A DNA stretch of 64,000 nt from Streptomyces sp. 1222.5 (GTDB lineage: Bacteria > Actinomycetota > Actinomycetes > Streptomycetales > Streptomycetaceae). Shown piece after piece: positions 50,301 to 60,225 of this stretch. Below the pieces are notes generated by a model. The model ran no database searches. It saw only the letters and a list, made by a program, of their open reading frames with translations, and had not been told where the DNA came from. Every line of letters starts with the position of its first letter. Positions within the stretch are counted from its first letter, which is position 1. The stretch spans positions 1,860,001-1,924,000 of the forward strand of contig NZ_FNSZ01000001.1 of the NCBI RefSeq assembly GCF_900105245.1, read 5' to 3'. The position numbers were made by a program, and so were the translations under genes.

Positions 50301-51020
50301 TCAGGCGCCGGCGAGGACGAACCAGTGGGCCGGCAGGTCGATACGGGTGCCGTCCGCCAGGTTCTCGGTCTGCGGCAGGGCGGTCTCGCCCTCGGCGAGG
50401 ATCTTCAGGCCGGCCTCGGTCAGCAGCCGGGGGATCTCCGCGTCGTCGGCGTCGGCGGGCTTGAGCCCGTGGTGGAAGACGCGCTGGAGCTTGGGACCCG
50501 GGCCGCCCGGATCGGACGCGGCGCGCTTGAGCACGTCCCGGGAGCCGGAGGTGAGCTCGACGACGAACGCACGGCCTTCGGCGCCGATGATCTCGGCGAC
50601 GGCGGCGGCGACCGCGGGGCGGGCGGCCGGTTCGCTCTGGTGGATGACGGCCCGCATGTAGACGTTGCTGTCGCCGAGCCGCTCGTGCAGGGCGCGGACG
50701 GCGCCGGTGTCGGTGAGATCGAGCTGCTGGAACTCGACGGTACCGGCGTTCTCGGCTCGGCGGGCGTGCTCGACGGCGGCGTGCGAGAGGTCGACGCCCA
50801 CGGCGCGCGCGAACCGGGTGGCCAGGTAGCGGGTCTGGGTGCCGTTGCCGCAGCCGAGGTCGACAATGGTGCGGGCGGGATCGGCGTGCGGCAGGAGGAG
50901 GGCGCTGTGGGGTCCGGCGCTGAGGGAGGGATCGGCGTCCCAGATCGCCTCGCCCCGGCCCTCGGAGGTCTCGCTCCAGTAACTCTCCCACGCGTTGCGA
51001 TAGTTGTCCGAGACGTTCAT
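50301..51020 (-). CDS. class I SAM-dependent methyltransferase
   Basis: 239 residues. Motif I TIVDLGCGNGTQTRYLATRFA near 55, then GVDLSHAAVEHARR and VEFQQLDLTD as motifs II/III. It opens with SDNYRNAWESYWSET, the start of many small-molecule methyltransferases such as those acting on thiopurine- or polyketide-like acceptors. Cytoplasmic, substrate unknown. Followed by a terminator hairpin. Confidence 0.87.
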   Translation of the reverse strand: MNVSDNYRNAWESYWSETSEGRGEAIWDADPSLSAGPHSALLLPHADPARTIVDLGCGNGTQTRYLATRFARAVGVDLSHAAVEHARRAENAGTVEFQQLDLTDTGAVRALHERLGDSNVYMRAVIHQSEPAARPAVAAAVAEIIGAEGRAFVVELTSGSRDVLKRAASDPGGPGPKLQRVFHHGLKPADADDAEIPRLLTEAGLKILAEGETALPQTENLADGTRIDLPAHWFVLAGA

Positions 51021-51124
51021 GCGCTCTCCCCACAGTCGGTTCCGTGATCGGGATATCGCGTCGCTGTCTCATCGGGCAAGGGGTGGGGGACCACGTTCAC
51101 CGGATGTACGGGATCCAGCGGAGT

Positions 51125-51155
51125 GGGGGCGTGCAACGGGTTGCCACACGCCCCC
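51125..51155. terminator. 9-bp hairpin after the phosphatase-regulator gene
   Basis: GGGGGCGTG (51125-51133) and CACGCCCCC (51147-51155), loop 13 bases. It lies just past the end of the PAS/GAF/PP2C gene and before the methyltransferase. Confidence 0.65.
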
Positions 51156-51158
51156 TGT

Positions 51159-53612
51159 TCAGCTATTGCCGGTGAGGTTCTGCTCGAACCAGACGGTCTT
51201 GCGGTGTCCGCTGGTGCTGGCGCCCCATTCCCTGGCGAGCCGGCTGACCACCCGCAGTCCGCGGCCGGACTCGTCGAGGGGGCCGGCGCCCAGCATGGCG
51301 GGCAGGGCGGGCTCGTCGTCGGTGACCTCGAACAGCAGCGCGTCGGTGCGGACCACGCGCAGCCCGATCCGGTCGCCCGGCGCGTGCCGCACGGCATTGG
51401 TGACGACCTCGCTGACCAGCAGCTCGGCCGTCTCCACCGCATGGGGCAGGCACCACTGGAGGAGCCGTTCGCGCACCAGGCGGCGGGCCCGGGGCACCGC
51501 GAGCGGCTCGGCGTCGAGCCGCCATTCGGCGACGTGGTCGTCGGGAATGCCGTTGAGGCGGGCCATGAGCAGGGCGACGTCGTCCTTGCGGCCGCCGCGC
51601 GTGTTGAGGGCGCGGATGATGGTGTCGCAGGCGTCGTCCATCGAGGCGGCCGGGTGCGCGGCTGACTCGCAGAGCGCGGCGAGGCCCTCGCCGATGTCGG
51701 AGCCGCGCACCTCGACCAGACCGTCGGTGCACAGCACCAGGCGGTCGCCGGGGGCGACCCGGATGCGGGTGGCCTCGAAGGGGACGCCACCGACGCCTAT
51801 GGGGGCGCCGGTGGGCAGGTCGAGCAGATCGCTGCTGCCGTCCTCGGCGCGGACCAGGACCGGCGGGATGTGGCCCGCGTTGGCGAGGGTCAGCTCACCG
51901 CGGATCGGGTCGTAGACCGCGTACAGGCAGGTGGCGAGGTAGTTCTCGCCGAGCCGGCGGGCCAGGTCGTCGAGGTTGCGCAGCAGCTGGGCCGGCGGGG
52001 TCTCCATGGTGGCCATGGTCTGCACGGCGGTACGCAGCTGGCCCATCATCGCGGCCGAGTTCAGGCCGTGGCCCATGACGTCGCCGACCACGAGGGCGGT
52101 GCGCGAGCCGTGCAGCTTGATGGTGTCGAACCAGTCGCCGCCGATCCGGCCGAGCCGGGTTCCGGGCAGATAGCGGGTGGCGACGTCGCACCCGGCCATC
52201 CGCGGGGTCACCTGCGGCAGCATGCTGTCCTGGAGGGTGTCGGCGACGTTCTCCTGGTACGTGTACATGCGGGCGTTGTCGAGCACGAGGCCCGCGCGGG
52301 CGGCGAGTTCGGCGCCGGTGGTGCGGTCCATGTCGTCGAAGGCGGGGCGGTCGGGGCGGCGCATCAGCACCATGAAGCCGAGGACGACGTTGCGTGCCTT
52401 GAGCGGGACGATCAGCAGGGAGCGGCCGCCGATGAGCGGCCTGAGGTCGCGCTTCTCGAACTCCCCGGAGATGCGCTCGGACAGCTCCTCGGTGACCCTC
52501 GGGACGACGACGGGCTCGCCGGTGACCATGCACTTGTAGAACGGGGTGTGCTCGGGGAAGGCGAAGGCCTCGCCGACCGGCACGGTGTCGTCCCAGCGGC
52601 CCGGTTCGTCGTTGTGCTCGACCCAGACGCGGAACATCACGGTGCTCGCGTCGGGCGGTCCGTCCGGGAAACCCTCGCCCGCCAGGACCGCGGCGCGCAG
52701 GTGGGTGCCCGCGAAGTCCGCGAAACGGGGGACGGCGGCGCTGGTCACCTCGCGGATGGTCTCGCCGAGGTCGAGGGAGGTGCCGATGCCGGAGCTTACC
52801 TCGTTGAGGAACTCCAGCCGCTCGCGGACGGCGGCGTACTCCAGGTCCTGCTCGGCTCCGGCCGGGACCGGGGCGGCCGCCGCCCGCTCCCACGGCGCGA
52901 CGGCCTCGACGCGGGCGCGTCCCGCACGGCGGGGCACACCCCAGTACGGCGTCACGGGCACCCGGTCGTACTGGCTGAACTCCAGGACGGGGTAGCCCAG
53001 TTCGAGGACCTGGGAGACGATGCGGCCGCTGAGCCCCGGCCCCATGTTGGGCAGGATCTCGGGCAGCCGCCGTTCGAGCTCGTCGAAGGCGGGCAGTTCG
53101 GTGTGGCGGGCGAAGCCGGGCGAGATGCGTTCGGCGGTCTCGTCGTCGTAGCCCCGCTCCTCACGGAGCCGGGTGGCGTCCGCGGCGAGCACGAGCAGCC
53201 GGAAGGAGCCGGGCCCGACCAGCGGGTAGGCCCACCAGAGCACGTCGAGCCGCTCACCGTCCGCCGGCTGCCCGTACGGGACGAGGCGGGCGCGGCCCGC
53301 CGTGGCGTACGAGGTCCGGCAGCCGAGCGAGGACTCCAGGTCGGGACCGAGGGCGTCGTACTCGTCGTAGGCGTCCGGCATCGGCTCGCCGTGCAGGTCG
53401 TCGGCGAGGGCGCCGGAGACCGGCAGCAGGTCGGCCGCGGAGCGCCCGACCGCGTCCTCCCGGCCCACACCGAACAGGCGCCCCGCACCGCTGCTCCAGT
53501 GGGAGACGAGGCCGTCGCGGTCGACGACGACCACGGCCAGCGGAATCCGGCCGGCCGCCGTGTCGCCGGTGTCGCGCCCGGGAGCTGTGTCCCGCTCGCT
53601 GCCACGGTCCAT
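51159..53612 (-). CDS. PAS-GAF-PP2C-ATPase regulator (SpoIIE-type phosphatase)
   Basis: 817 residues. PAS (about 20-130; IPLAVVVVDRDGLVSHWSSGAGRLFG), an internal linker, GAF (about 270-430; TIREVTSAAVPRF..., LRPLIGGRSLLIVPLKARNVVLGFMVLMRR), SpoIIE-type PP2C (about 460-670; GDWFDTIKLHGSRTALVVGDVMGHG, LVLCTDGLVEVRG) and a HATPase_c anti-sigma-like domain (about 690-810; AVETAELLVSEVVTNAVRH, GRGLRVVSRLAREWG). It probably dephosphorylates an anti-sigma antagonist in response to redox, ligand or light. Starts with ATG. Typical of Streptomyces. Confidence 0.92.
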   Translation of the reverse strand: MDRGSERDTAPGRDTGDTAAGRIPLAVVVVDRDGLVSHWSSGAGRLFGVGREDAVGRSAADLLPVSGALADDLHGEPMPDAYDEYDALGPDLESSLGCRTSYATAGRARLVPYGQPADGERLDVLWWAYPLVGPGSFRLLVLAADATRLREERGYDDETAERISPGFARHTELPAFDELERRLPEILPNMGPGLSGRIVSQVLELGYPVLEFSQYDRVPVTPYWGVPRRAGRARVEAVAPWERAAAAPVPAGAEQDLEYAAVRERLEFLNEVSSGIGTSLDLGETIREVTSAAVPRFADFAGTHLRAAVLAGEGFPDGPPDASTVMFRVWVEHNDEPGRWDDTVPVGEAFAFPEHTPFYKCMVTGEPVVVPRVTEELSERISGEFEKRDLRPLIGGRSLLIVPLKARNVVLGFMVLMRRPDRPAFDDMDRTTGAELAARAGLVLDNARMYTYQENVADTLQDSMLPQVTPRMAGCDVATRYLPGTRLGRIGGDWFDTIKLHGSRTALVVGDVMGHGLNSAAMMGQLRTAVQTMATMETPPAQLLRNLDDLARRLGENYLATCLYAVYDPIRGELTLANAGHIPPVLVRAEDGSSDLLDLPTGAPIGVGGVPFEATRIRVAPGDRLVLCTDGLVEVRGSDIGEGLAALCESAAHPAASMDDACDTIIRALNTRGGRKDDVALLMARLNGIPDDHVAEWRLDAEPLAVPRARRLVRERLLQWCLPHAVETAELLVSEVVTNAVRHAPGDRIGLRVVRTDALLFEVTDDEPALPAMLGAGPLDESGRGLRVVSRLAREWGASTSGHRKTVWFEQNLTGNS

Positions 53613-53754
53613 GGCCCAGGCCCTCTCTCCCCACGGCTGTTCGCAAACGATCTGTGCCGCCCGCCACTACGGTAAGGCGACGGCAGGTGGCGATGTGTGG
53701 CAATCCGGGAATTGGTGCCGCCCGATCGCACCGGCGCGCGGCCCCGTGCGCCGC

Positions 53755-56214
53755 TCAGTCCTCGTGCCCCAGTTGCAGGTCCCGTTCCGTGCGGCCACCG
53801 CCCGCGACCTGCAGCACCGTGGCGACCGGCGGGTAACCTGCGGCGATGACGGTGTACTCGCCGGAGGAGAGATCCACGAACCGGAACGTTCCGTCGGCTC
53901 CGGTGGTGAGGGTGTCGACGACGTTGCCCGCGGCGTCGAGGAGCGTCACGCGCGCGTCCTCCACCGCGCGGCCGCCGTGGGCCCGCACGGTGCCCTTCAG
54001 CACGGCGCCGCCCGCGAGTTCGACGTCCTGCCGGGTCTCCCGGGAGGCCTGCACGGTGACGGGCAGCGCGGCGGGCCGGAAGGCGGGGGCGCTGGCGGCC
54101 AGGGTGTACTCGCCGGCGACCAGTTCGGTGATGACGTAGCCGCCCTCCCGGCCGCTGCGGGTGGCGGCGACGACCTCGCCGTGGACGTTGGTCAGTGTGA
54201 CGGTGGCGTCCCGCACGGGGCTGCCGTCGGCGGTGAGCACGCTGCCGGCCAGCCGCCCGGCGCCACCGAGGACGACGTCCAGTTCGACGGGCCGTTCGCC
54301 GACGGTGACGGAGACGGCCTGCGGCTGGTGGCCGCCGGCGGCGGCGATCAGCACGTACGCCCCGGAACCGGGGGTGCTGAGCGCGTACCGGCCGTCCTCG
54401 CCGCTCGCGCCCCGGCCGATCTGCTGTCCGGCGACGTCGATGAGGGTGAGGGCGGCGCGGGGCACCACGGTGCCGTCGGGGTGCTGCACGGTGCCGCAGA
54501 CGGGGACGCCCGCGGTGTGGGGTGTGCGGGCCGTCGGGATCGGGGCGCCGGCGCTCAGGGTCTCGGGCTCGGTTTCGGCGGTGTGGTGGGACACCAGGGG
54601 TTTCTCCTTGAGGAAGAAGGCGATGAGCAGGCCGAGGGCGAGCACCGGGACCAGATAGAGGAAGATCCGGGGCATCGCGTCGGCGTAGGCGCGGATGTAG
54701 GCGTGGCGCAGGGCCGGGGGCAGCGCGTGGACGAGCTGCGGGGTGAGGGAGTCCGGGTCGGGCAGCCCGGCGCCCGCCCGCGGGGGCAGTTCCCTGCGCA
54801 GGGAGTCGGTGAGCCGGTCGGCGAAGAGGGTGCCGAAGACGGCCGCGCCGACGCTGCCGCCGATCTGCCGGAAGTAGTTGTTGGCGCTGGTGGCGGTGCC
54901 GAGGTCGGCGGGGCGCACGGAGTTCTGCACGGCGAGCACCAGGACGGGCATCACCAGGCCGATGCCGGCGCCGAGGACGGCCATCCAGATGCTGTAGTGC
55001 AGCCGGGGCGTGTCGGTCTCCAGCCGGGACAGCAGCCACATGCCGGTGGCGGAGACGGCGCCGCCGAGCACGGGGAAGATCTTGTAGCGCCCGGTGCGGC
55101 TGATGAGCTGCCCGCCGATGACCGAGGCGCCGACGATCCCGGCCATCATGGGCAGCATGAGCAGCCCGGAGCCGGTGGCGCTGGCCCCGTCCACCATCTG
55201 CAGGAAGGTCGGCAGATAGCTGGCCGCGCCGAACAGGGCCACGCCGATGACGAGGCCCACCAGGCCGCTGACGTTGAATACGGAGTCGCGGAACAGCCGC
55301 AGCGGGATGAGGGGTTCGGCCGCGAAGCGCTCGGCGACGAGGAAGAGGGCGACGGCGGCGACCGCGCCGGCCGCCAGGCCGAGGATCTGCCGGGAGTCCC
55401 AGGCGTACTCGGTGCCGCCCCAACTGGTGAGCAGGACCAGGCAGGTGGAGGCGGCTGCGAGCAGCAGCGCGCCGGGCACGTCGAGCCGTCCGCGCACCGC
55501 GGGCCTGGGGAGCTTGAGGACGACGGTGACGACGGCGAGGGTGACCAGGCCGAAGGGGACGTTGACGTAGAAGCACCAGCGCCAGGAGAGGTGGTCGGTG
55601 AAGTAGCCGCCGAGGAGCGGTCCGGCGACGGAGGCAAGGCCGAAGGCGGCGCCGATCAGGCCCATGTACCGGCCGCGTTCGCGGGGCGGCACGATGTCGG
55701 CGATGATCGCCTGCACGCCGATCATGAGCCCGCCCGCACCCACGCCCTGGACGGCGCGGAAGGCGATCAGCTGGTCCATGCTCTGCGCCCGGCCGGCGAG
55801 CGCGGAGCCGACGACGAAGACGGCGATGGCGAACTGGAAGACGCCCTTGCGGCCGACCAGGTCGCCGAGCTTGCCGTACAGCGGCAGGCCGATGGTGGAG
55901 GTGAGCAGATAGGCGGTGATCGCCCAGGACATCCTGTCCAGGCCGTGCAGTTCGCCGACGATCTTCGGCAGCGCGGTGGCGACGATCATCTGGTCCAGTG
56001 CCGCGAGGAGCAACGCGAGCATCAGCCCGACGAACACCAGCCGCACGCGGCGCGGCCCGAGTTCGGCCATGGTCGCGGCGGGTGGGGGCGCGGCGGTGAC
56101 GGTGGCGGTCCCTCCGGCACCCGCGGCCCCCGCGGGACCCTCGGCCGCCCGGATCGCCTCCCCGGCGTCCGGTGCCGCGACCGGCTCGTGCTTCACCAGA
56201 GTCGACCCGCCCAC
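53755..56214 (-). CDS. DHA2-type MFS transporter with C-terminal carboxypeptidase-regulatory-like repeats
   Basis: 819 residues. The first 530 are a 14-helix drug:H+ antiporter ([24 protein letters not shown], the [12 protein letters not shown] motif near 100, [12 protein letters not shown]). After the last membrane helix near 525, about 250 residues (from [16 protein letters not shown]) fold as three CarboxypepD_reg-type modules: each carries G-V-x-x-x-DG-V-x-A-T-V-T-L and ends in a 'GEYTL'/'GAYVL' turn. These would be on the cytoplasmic or outer side. I chose GTG 56214 because GAGGGGAG lies just before it; 56235 would add seven residues. Exports lipophilic compounds; role of tail unknown. 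Confidence 0.88.
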   Translation of the reverse strand: MGGSTLVKHEPVAAPDAGEAIRAAEGPAGAAGAGGTATVTAAPPPAATMAELGPRRVRLVFVGLMLALLLAALDQMIVATALPKIVGELHGLDRMSWAITAYLLTSTIGLPLYGKLGDLVGRKGVFQFAIAVFVVGSALAGRAQSMDQLIAFRAVQGVGAGGLMIGVQAIIADIVPPRERGRYMGLIGAAFGLASVAGPLLGGYFTDHLSWRWCFYVNVPFGLVTLAVVTVVLKLPRPAVRGRLDVPGALLLAAASTCLVLLTSWGGTEYAWDSRQILGLAAGAVAAVALFLVAERFAAEPLIPLRLFRDSVFNVSGLVGLVIGVALFGAASYLPTFLQMVDGASATGSGLLMLPMMAGIVGASVIGGQLISRTGRYKIFPVLGGAVSATGMWLLSRLETDTPRLHYSIWMAVLGAGIGLVMPVLVLAVQNSVRPADLGTATSANNYFRQIGGSVGAAVFGTLFADRLTDSLRRELPPRAGAGLPDPDSLTPQLVHALPPALRHAYIRAYADAMPRIFLYLVPVLALGLLIAFFLKEKPLVSHHTAETEPETLSAGAPIPTARTPHTAGVPVCGTVQHPDGTVVPRAALTLIDVAGQQIGRGASGEDGRYALSTPGSGAYVLIAAAGGHQPQAVSVTVGERPVELDVVLGGAGRLAGSVLTADGSPVRDATVTLTNVHGEVVAATRSGREGGYVITELVAGEYTLAASAPAFRPAALPVTVQASRETRQDVELAGGAVLKGTVRAHGGRAVEDARVTLLDAAGNVVDTLTTGADGTFRFVDLSSGEYTVIAAGYPPVATVLQVAGGGRTERDLQLGHED

Positions 56215-56366
56215 GTACCGCTCCCCTCGTCGCACCTGTCACAATTCCCGCGTAAGGCGACAACTGCGAACAACTGCGGCGAGTTACGGCGCCACTGTGG
56301 AGGTGGCGGAGATCCACTCGAACCGGTGAAGGGACGCAACGCCCCTCCACCGGTGGGGGCTTGGCG

Positions 56367-56810
56367 CTACTTCTCGACCTCGGCGGCGAGGTTGGCGAGC
56401 ACGGCGTCGTAGATGCGGCCGAGACCCTTGGGCGCGAAGGTCTTCTCGAAGAAGCCGCCGATGCCGCCGGCGCCCTTCCAGGTGGTGGTGACGACGACGC
56501 GGGAGCTGCCCTCGCCGGCGGGGGTGACCCGCCAGGTGGTGACCATGGAGGAGTTGCGGTCCTTCTCGACCAGCTCGCCGTCGGTGGGCTCGCTGACCTC
56601 CAGGAGGCAGTCGCGCACCCTCTTGCTGGTGGCCTGGAGCTTCCAGTGGACGAGGGTGCCCTCGCCGTCGCCGCCCTCGCGCACCTCGTACTCGCTGAAG
56701 TGCTCGGGCAGCAGCCGCTGCCGCGTGCCGCGGTAGTCGGCCAGGGCGTCGAACACCTTCTCCGCGTCCGCCGCGACGACCCGCTCCGTAGTGGCCTCGA
56801 CCTGCGCCAT
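56367..56810 (-). CDS. SRPBCC (START-like) family protein
   Basis: 147 residues. AQVEATTERVVAADAEKVFDALADYRGTRQRLLPEHFSEYEV is the first strand-helix; WKGAGGIGGFFEKTFAPKGLGRIYDAVLANLAAEVE is the closing helix. Cytoplasmic binder of hydrophobic ligand. ATG 56810 follows GGAGGAAC. The in-frame ATG at 56879 would add residues with no ribosome site. Divergent from the radical SAM gene. Confidence 0.85.
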   Translation of the reverse strand: MAQVEATTERVVAADAEKVFDALADYRGTRQRLLPEHFSEYEVREGGDGEGTLVHWKLQATSKRVRDCLLEVSEPTDGELVEKDRNSSMVTTWRVTPAGEGSSRVVVTTTWKGAGGIGGFFEKTFAPKGLGRIYDAVLANLAAEVEK

Positions 56811-56901
56811 TGCGTTCCTCCAGGACCTGTGTGCTCGCCGGTTGGGGCAAGCCAACCACCCCGGCGCCCGGCCGCCCAAATCGGGGGTCGCACGATCATG
56901 G

Positions 56902-56913
56902 GAACAGATGTTC
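56902..56913. promoter_or_regulatory. LexA-like SOS box GAAC-AGAT-GTTC
   Basis: GAAC-N4-GTTC, the core of the actinobacterial LexA operator, 33 bp before the ATG of the radical SAM gene. I recall that the related Rv2578c of M. tuberculosis also has a LexA box. It is the only such box I noticed in this region. Confidence 0.6.
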
Positions 56914-56945
56914 TATTGTGGGCGCAGTCCTACCGAGGAGGCGTC

Positions 56946-57998
56946 ATGCGCTGGGAGAACCTCACCGTGGAGTCCGGGGAGCCAGCCGAGCACGGCCGGG
57001 CGGCCGATCCCGCGCTGTTCGGCGCGGAGGCCGTGACCACCCGGACCTTCGACACCCCCGAGTTCCGCGGGATCACCTTCCACGAGGTCCGGGCCCGCTC
57101 CGTGCTGAACCGGGTGCCGGGCGCCTCGCGCATGCCGTTCGAGTGGACGGTCAATCCCTACCGGGGCTGCTCGCACGCGTGCGTCTACTGCTTCGCGCGG
57201 AAGACGCACAGCTACCTGGACCTGGACACCGGCATCGGCTTCGACACGCAGATCGTGGTCAAGGTGAACGCGCCCGACGTGCTGCGCCGTCAGCTCGGCT
57301 CCCGCCGCTGGACGGGCGATCACGTGGCGATGGGCACGAACGTGGACTGCTACCAGCGCGCCGAGGGCCGCTACCGGCTGATGCCGGGCATCATCTCCGC
57401 CCTCACCGAGCACGCGAACCCGTTCTCGATCCTCACCAAGGGCACCCTCATCCTGCGCGACCTGGAGCTGCTGACCCGGGCGGCCGAGGTGACCGACATC
57501 GGCGTCTCGGTCTCCGTCGGCTTCCTCGACACCGGGCTGTGGCGCACGGTGGAACCCGGCACCCCGGCGCCGGAGCGCCGGCTGGACGTCGTGCGCACCC
57601 TCGGGGAGCACGGCATCGGCTGCGGGGTCCTGATGGCACCGGTGATCCCGTTCCTGAGCGACGACCCCGCCCAATTGCGGTCGACGGTACGGGCGATAGC
57701 GGCGGCCGGGGCCACCTCCGTCACACCTCTGGCGCTGCACCTGCGGCCGGGCGCCCGGGAGTGGTTCATGGCCTGGCTCGGCCGGCATCACCCGCACCTG
57801 GTGCGCCGCTACGAGCGGCTGTACGCGGACGGCGCCTACGCGCCCAAGTGGTACCAGCGCCGGATCACCCGTCAGGTGCACGAGCTGGCGCGGGAGTACG
57901 GCATCGGGCCCACGCGCGCGGGCCTGGCCCGACGGATCCGCCCGGTGGAGCCGGAGCCGCGGGACGTGGCCGAGCCGACCCAACTCACCCTCATCTGA
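56946..57998 (+). CDS. Rv2578c-type radical SAM protein
   Basis: 350 residues. Radical SAM cluster motif YRGCSHACVYCFAR (CxxxCxxC) near 76-90, then HVAMGTNVDCYQRAEGRYRL and PFSILTKGTLILRDLELL. Cytoplasmic iron-sulfur enzyme, exact reaction unknown. The order of motifs matches the SPL-like/Rv2578c group of Actinobacteria. ATG 56946 preceded by GAGGAGGCGTC. A GAAC-N4-GTTC box upstream suggests DNA-damage control. The tail is short and not conserved. Confidence 0.88.
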   Translation: MRWENLTVESGEPAEHGRAADPALFGAEAVTTRTFDTPEFRGITFHEVRARSVLNRVPGASRMPFEWTVNPYRGCSHACVYCFARKTHSYLDLDTGIGFDTQIVVKVNAPDVLRRQLGSRRWTGDHVAMGTNVDCYQRAEGRYRLMPGIISALTEHANPFSILTKGTLILRDLELLTRAAEVTDIGVSVSVGFLDTGLWRTVEPGTPAPERRLDVVRTLGEHGIGCGVLMAPVIPFLSDDPAQLRSTVRAIAAAGATSVTPLALHLRPGAREWFMAWLGRHHPHLVRRYERLYADGAYAPKWYQRRITRQVHELAREYGIGPTRAGLARRIRPVEPEPRDVAEPTQLTLI

Positions 57999-58134
57999 GA
58001 GCGTTCGAGGGCATCCCTCGGCCCATCCGGGTCAACTATGGCCGCGACGCGTTCTCCGGGTGGCCGATTCCGGGACGATCCGGCGAGAACCGTGATCCTC
58101 ACGGCTCGCCGACACCTCCGTCCCGGGAGGACCC

Positions 58135-59724
58135 ATGAGAGAACGCGCAGCCGTGCTGTGCGCAGCCGCGGCCGTGCTGGCGGGCTCGGTCGCGGCCGTC
58201 CCCGCCCACGCGGCCCGGACCGCGCCGGCGGCACCGGCCGCTCCGGCCGCGGAACCCGTCTGGAAGAAGTGCGCGACGAACGACTACCCGACGCTCCAGT
58301 GCGGGTCCCTGACGGTGCCGCTGGACCACGCGCAGCCGGCCGGCCGGCGGATCACCCTCGCCCTGTCCCGTGTCCCGCACACCGCGAAGACCTCCCAGGG
58401 CCCCCTGCTGGTCAACCCGGGCGGCCCCGGCGGCAGCGGGCTGACCCTCGCCGGGTTCGTCGCCTCGACGCTGCCCAAGGCCGTGGCGGCCCAGTACGAC
58501 GTGATCGGTTTCGACCCGCGCGGGGTCGGCCGCAGCACCCCCGCTCTGGACTGCGTGCCGGGCCACTTCAAGCCGGTGCGCCCGGACACCGTGCCGGCCA
58601 CGCCCGCGCTGGAACAGGCGAACGTGGAGCGCGCGAAGTCCTTCGCGGCCGCCTGCGGCCGCAAGTACGCCGACGTGCTGCCGTACGTCAACACGGTCAG
58701 CGCCGTCCAGGACATGGAGGCCATCCGCCGGGCCCTCGGCGCGGAGCGGATCAACTACTTCGGCTACTCGTACGGCACCTATCTCGGCGCGGTCTACGCC
58801 AAGCTGTACCCCGAGCGGGTCCGGCGTCTGGTGCTGGACTCGATCGTCGACCCGTCCGGCGTCTGGTACGACGACAACCTGGGCCAGGACTACGCCTTCG
58901 ACGACCGCCACCGGGCGCTGATGGCGTGGATCGCCAAGTACGACGCCAGGTACAGGCTGGGCACGGACCCGGCGAAGGTCGAGGCGCAGTGGTACGCGAT
59001 GCGGGCGGCCCTGGCGCGGACCCCGGCCGAGGGCCGGGTCGGGGCCTCCGAGCTGGAGGACACCTTCATCCCGGGCGGCTACTACGACGGCTACTGGCCC
59101 TACCTCGCCGAGGCGTTCGCGGCCTACGTCCACGACGGCAGGACCGGGCCACTGGTGGAGGCGTACGACAACTTCGCCACCGTGGACGGCTCGGGCGACA
59201 ACGGCTACAGCGTCTACACGGCCGTGCAGTGCCGTGACACCTCCTGGCGGCGCACGTGGAGCCGGTGGAGCGCGGACACCTGGGCGGTGTACGGCAAGGC
59301 TCCCTTCATGGCCTGGAACAACGCCTGGTACAACGCGCCCTGCGCGTTCTGGCCGACGGCGGCGCTGAAGCCGGTGGACATCGCCAACACCGAGCTGCCG
59401 CCCGCGCTGCTGTTCCAGGCGACGCGGGACGCGGCCACCCCTTATCCGGGCGGTACGCGGGTCCACCGGCTGCTGACCGGCTCCCGCCTGGTGGTCGAGG
59501 ACGGCGGCGGCAACCACGGCATCACACTCAGCGGCAACGCCTGCCTCGACGGGTATCTCGCCGCGTACCTGGCCGACGGCACGCTGCCGCACGGCACCGG
59601 CACGACCGACGCGGCCGACGCGGTCTGCCCGAAGTCGCCCGACCCCGAGCCGCTCACCGCGAAGGCGGCGTCGGTGTCGTCCCGCGGTTCGGCCCTGCAC
59701 AGGCTGCTGGGCTTCCGCCGCTAA
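58135..59724 (+). CDS. secreted alpha/beta hydrolase (tripeptidyl aminopeptidase-like)
   Basis: 529 residues. Signal peptide about 1-27 (RERAAVLCAAAAVLAGSVAAVPAHA). Oxyanion region LLVNPGGPGGSG; nucleophile in NYFGYSYGTYLGAVY near 210; late His in DGGGNHGITLSG. It belongs with the Streptomyces secreted tripeptidyl aminopeptidases (SlpD/SlpE) that clip proteins or process antibiotic precursors. Two Cys pairs. ATG 58135 with GGGAGG upstream; a terminator hairpin starts at its stop codon. Confidence 0.9.
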   Translation: MRERAAVLCAAAAVLAGSVAAVPAHAARTAPAAPAAPAAEPVWKKCATNDYPTLQCGSLTVPLDHAQPAGRRITLALSRVPHTAKTSQGPLLVNPGGPGGSGLTLAGFVASTLPKAVAAQYDVIGFDPRGVGRSTPALDCVPGHFKPVRPDTVPATPALEQANVERAKSFAAACGRKYADVLPYVNTVSAVQDMEAIRRALGAERINYFGYSYGTYLGAVYAKLYPERVRRLVLDSIVDPSGVWYDDNLGQDYAFDDRHRALMAWIAKYDARYRLGTDPAKVEAQWYAMRAALARTPAEGRVGASELEDTFIPGGYYDGYWPYLAEAFAAYVHDGRTGPLVEAYDNFATVDGSGDNGYSVYTAVQCRDTSWRRTWSRWSADTWAVYGKAPFMAWNNAWYNAPCAFWPTAALKPVDIANTELPPALLFQATRDAATPYPGGTRVHRLLTGSRLVVEDGGGNHGITLSGNACLDGYLAAYLADGTLPHGTGTTDAADAVCPKSPDPEPLTAKAASVSSRGSALHRLLGFRR

Positions 59725-59748
59725 CGCCCCCCGCCGGCCGGGGGCGTT
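59723..59748. terminator. hairpin overlapping the hydrolase stop codon
   Basis: AACGCCCCC (59723-59731) and GGGGGCGTT (59740-59748), loop of 8. The stem starts in the TAA stop codon of the hydrolase gene. Terminates it before the RidA gene. Confidence 0.75.
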
Positions 59749-59775
59749 GTCAGTGGGGTGGTCCACCATGGAGAG

Positions 59776-60174
59776 ATGAGTGAACCGACCCGGATCTCCG
59801 CCCCCGCCGGGGTCGCCCCCGCGGCCCAGTACAGCCACGTGGTCTCGGCGACCGGCCGCTTCGTCGCCGTCTCCGGACAGCTCGCCCTGAACGAGGACGG
59901 CCACCTGGTCGGCAAGGACGATCCGGCGGCGCAGGCCCGCCAGGTGTTCGAGAACCTGCGGCGTTGTCTGGCCGCCGCGGGGGCCGGCTTCGAGGACGTC
60001 GTGAAGCTGACGTACTTCGTCACGGACCGGGCGCATCTGCCGGCGATCCGGGCGGCGCGCGCCGCGCACATACCCGACGACCGCCTGCCGGCGTCCTCCG
60101 CCGTGCAGGTGGCGGGTCTGGTGGCGCCGGAGTTCCTGATGGAGATCGAGGCGTTCGCGGTGGTGGACTACTGA
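59776..60174 (+). CDS. RidA family protein (enamine/imine deaminase)
   Basis: 132 residues. SHVVSATGRFVAVSGQLALNEDGHLV, ARQVFENLRRCLAAAGAGFEDVVKLTYFVTD and AVQVAGLVAPEFLMEIEAFAVVD are the chorismate-mutase-like fold of RidA. It trims reactive enamines or other 2-aminoacrylate-like products. The conserved Arg of the active site is not obvious. ATG 59776 is chosen although GGAG is very close; GTG 59758 is an alternative. Confidence 0.82.
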   Translation: MSEPTRISAPAGVAPAAQYSHVVSATGRFVAVSGQLALNEDGHLVGKDDPAAQARQVFENLRRCLAAAGAGFEDVVKLTYFVTDRAHLPAIRAARAAHIPDDRLPASSAVQVAGLVAPEFLMEIEAFAVVDY

Positions 60175-60225
60175 GGGGGCTCGATCCGGGGGCACTCCCG
60201 GGAGTCCGTTGCCTAAGGTGCCGTC

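Noticed and set aside
56236..56366. Direct repeats ACAACTGCG upstream of the MFS gene
   Set aside because: Only two short copies in a gap; too little to call an operator.
53560..56412. 950-residue plus-strand ORF opposite the MFS transporter
   Set aside because: Low-complexity Asp/Glu/Gly-rich antisense frame; the minus strand has a full membrane protein with clear motifs.
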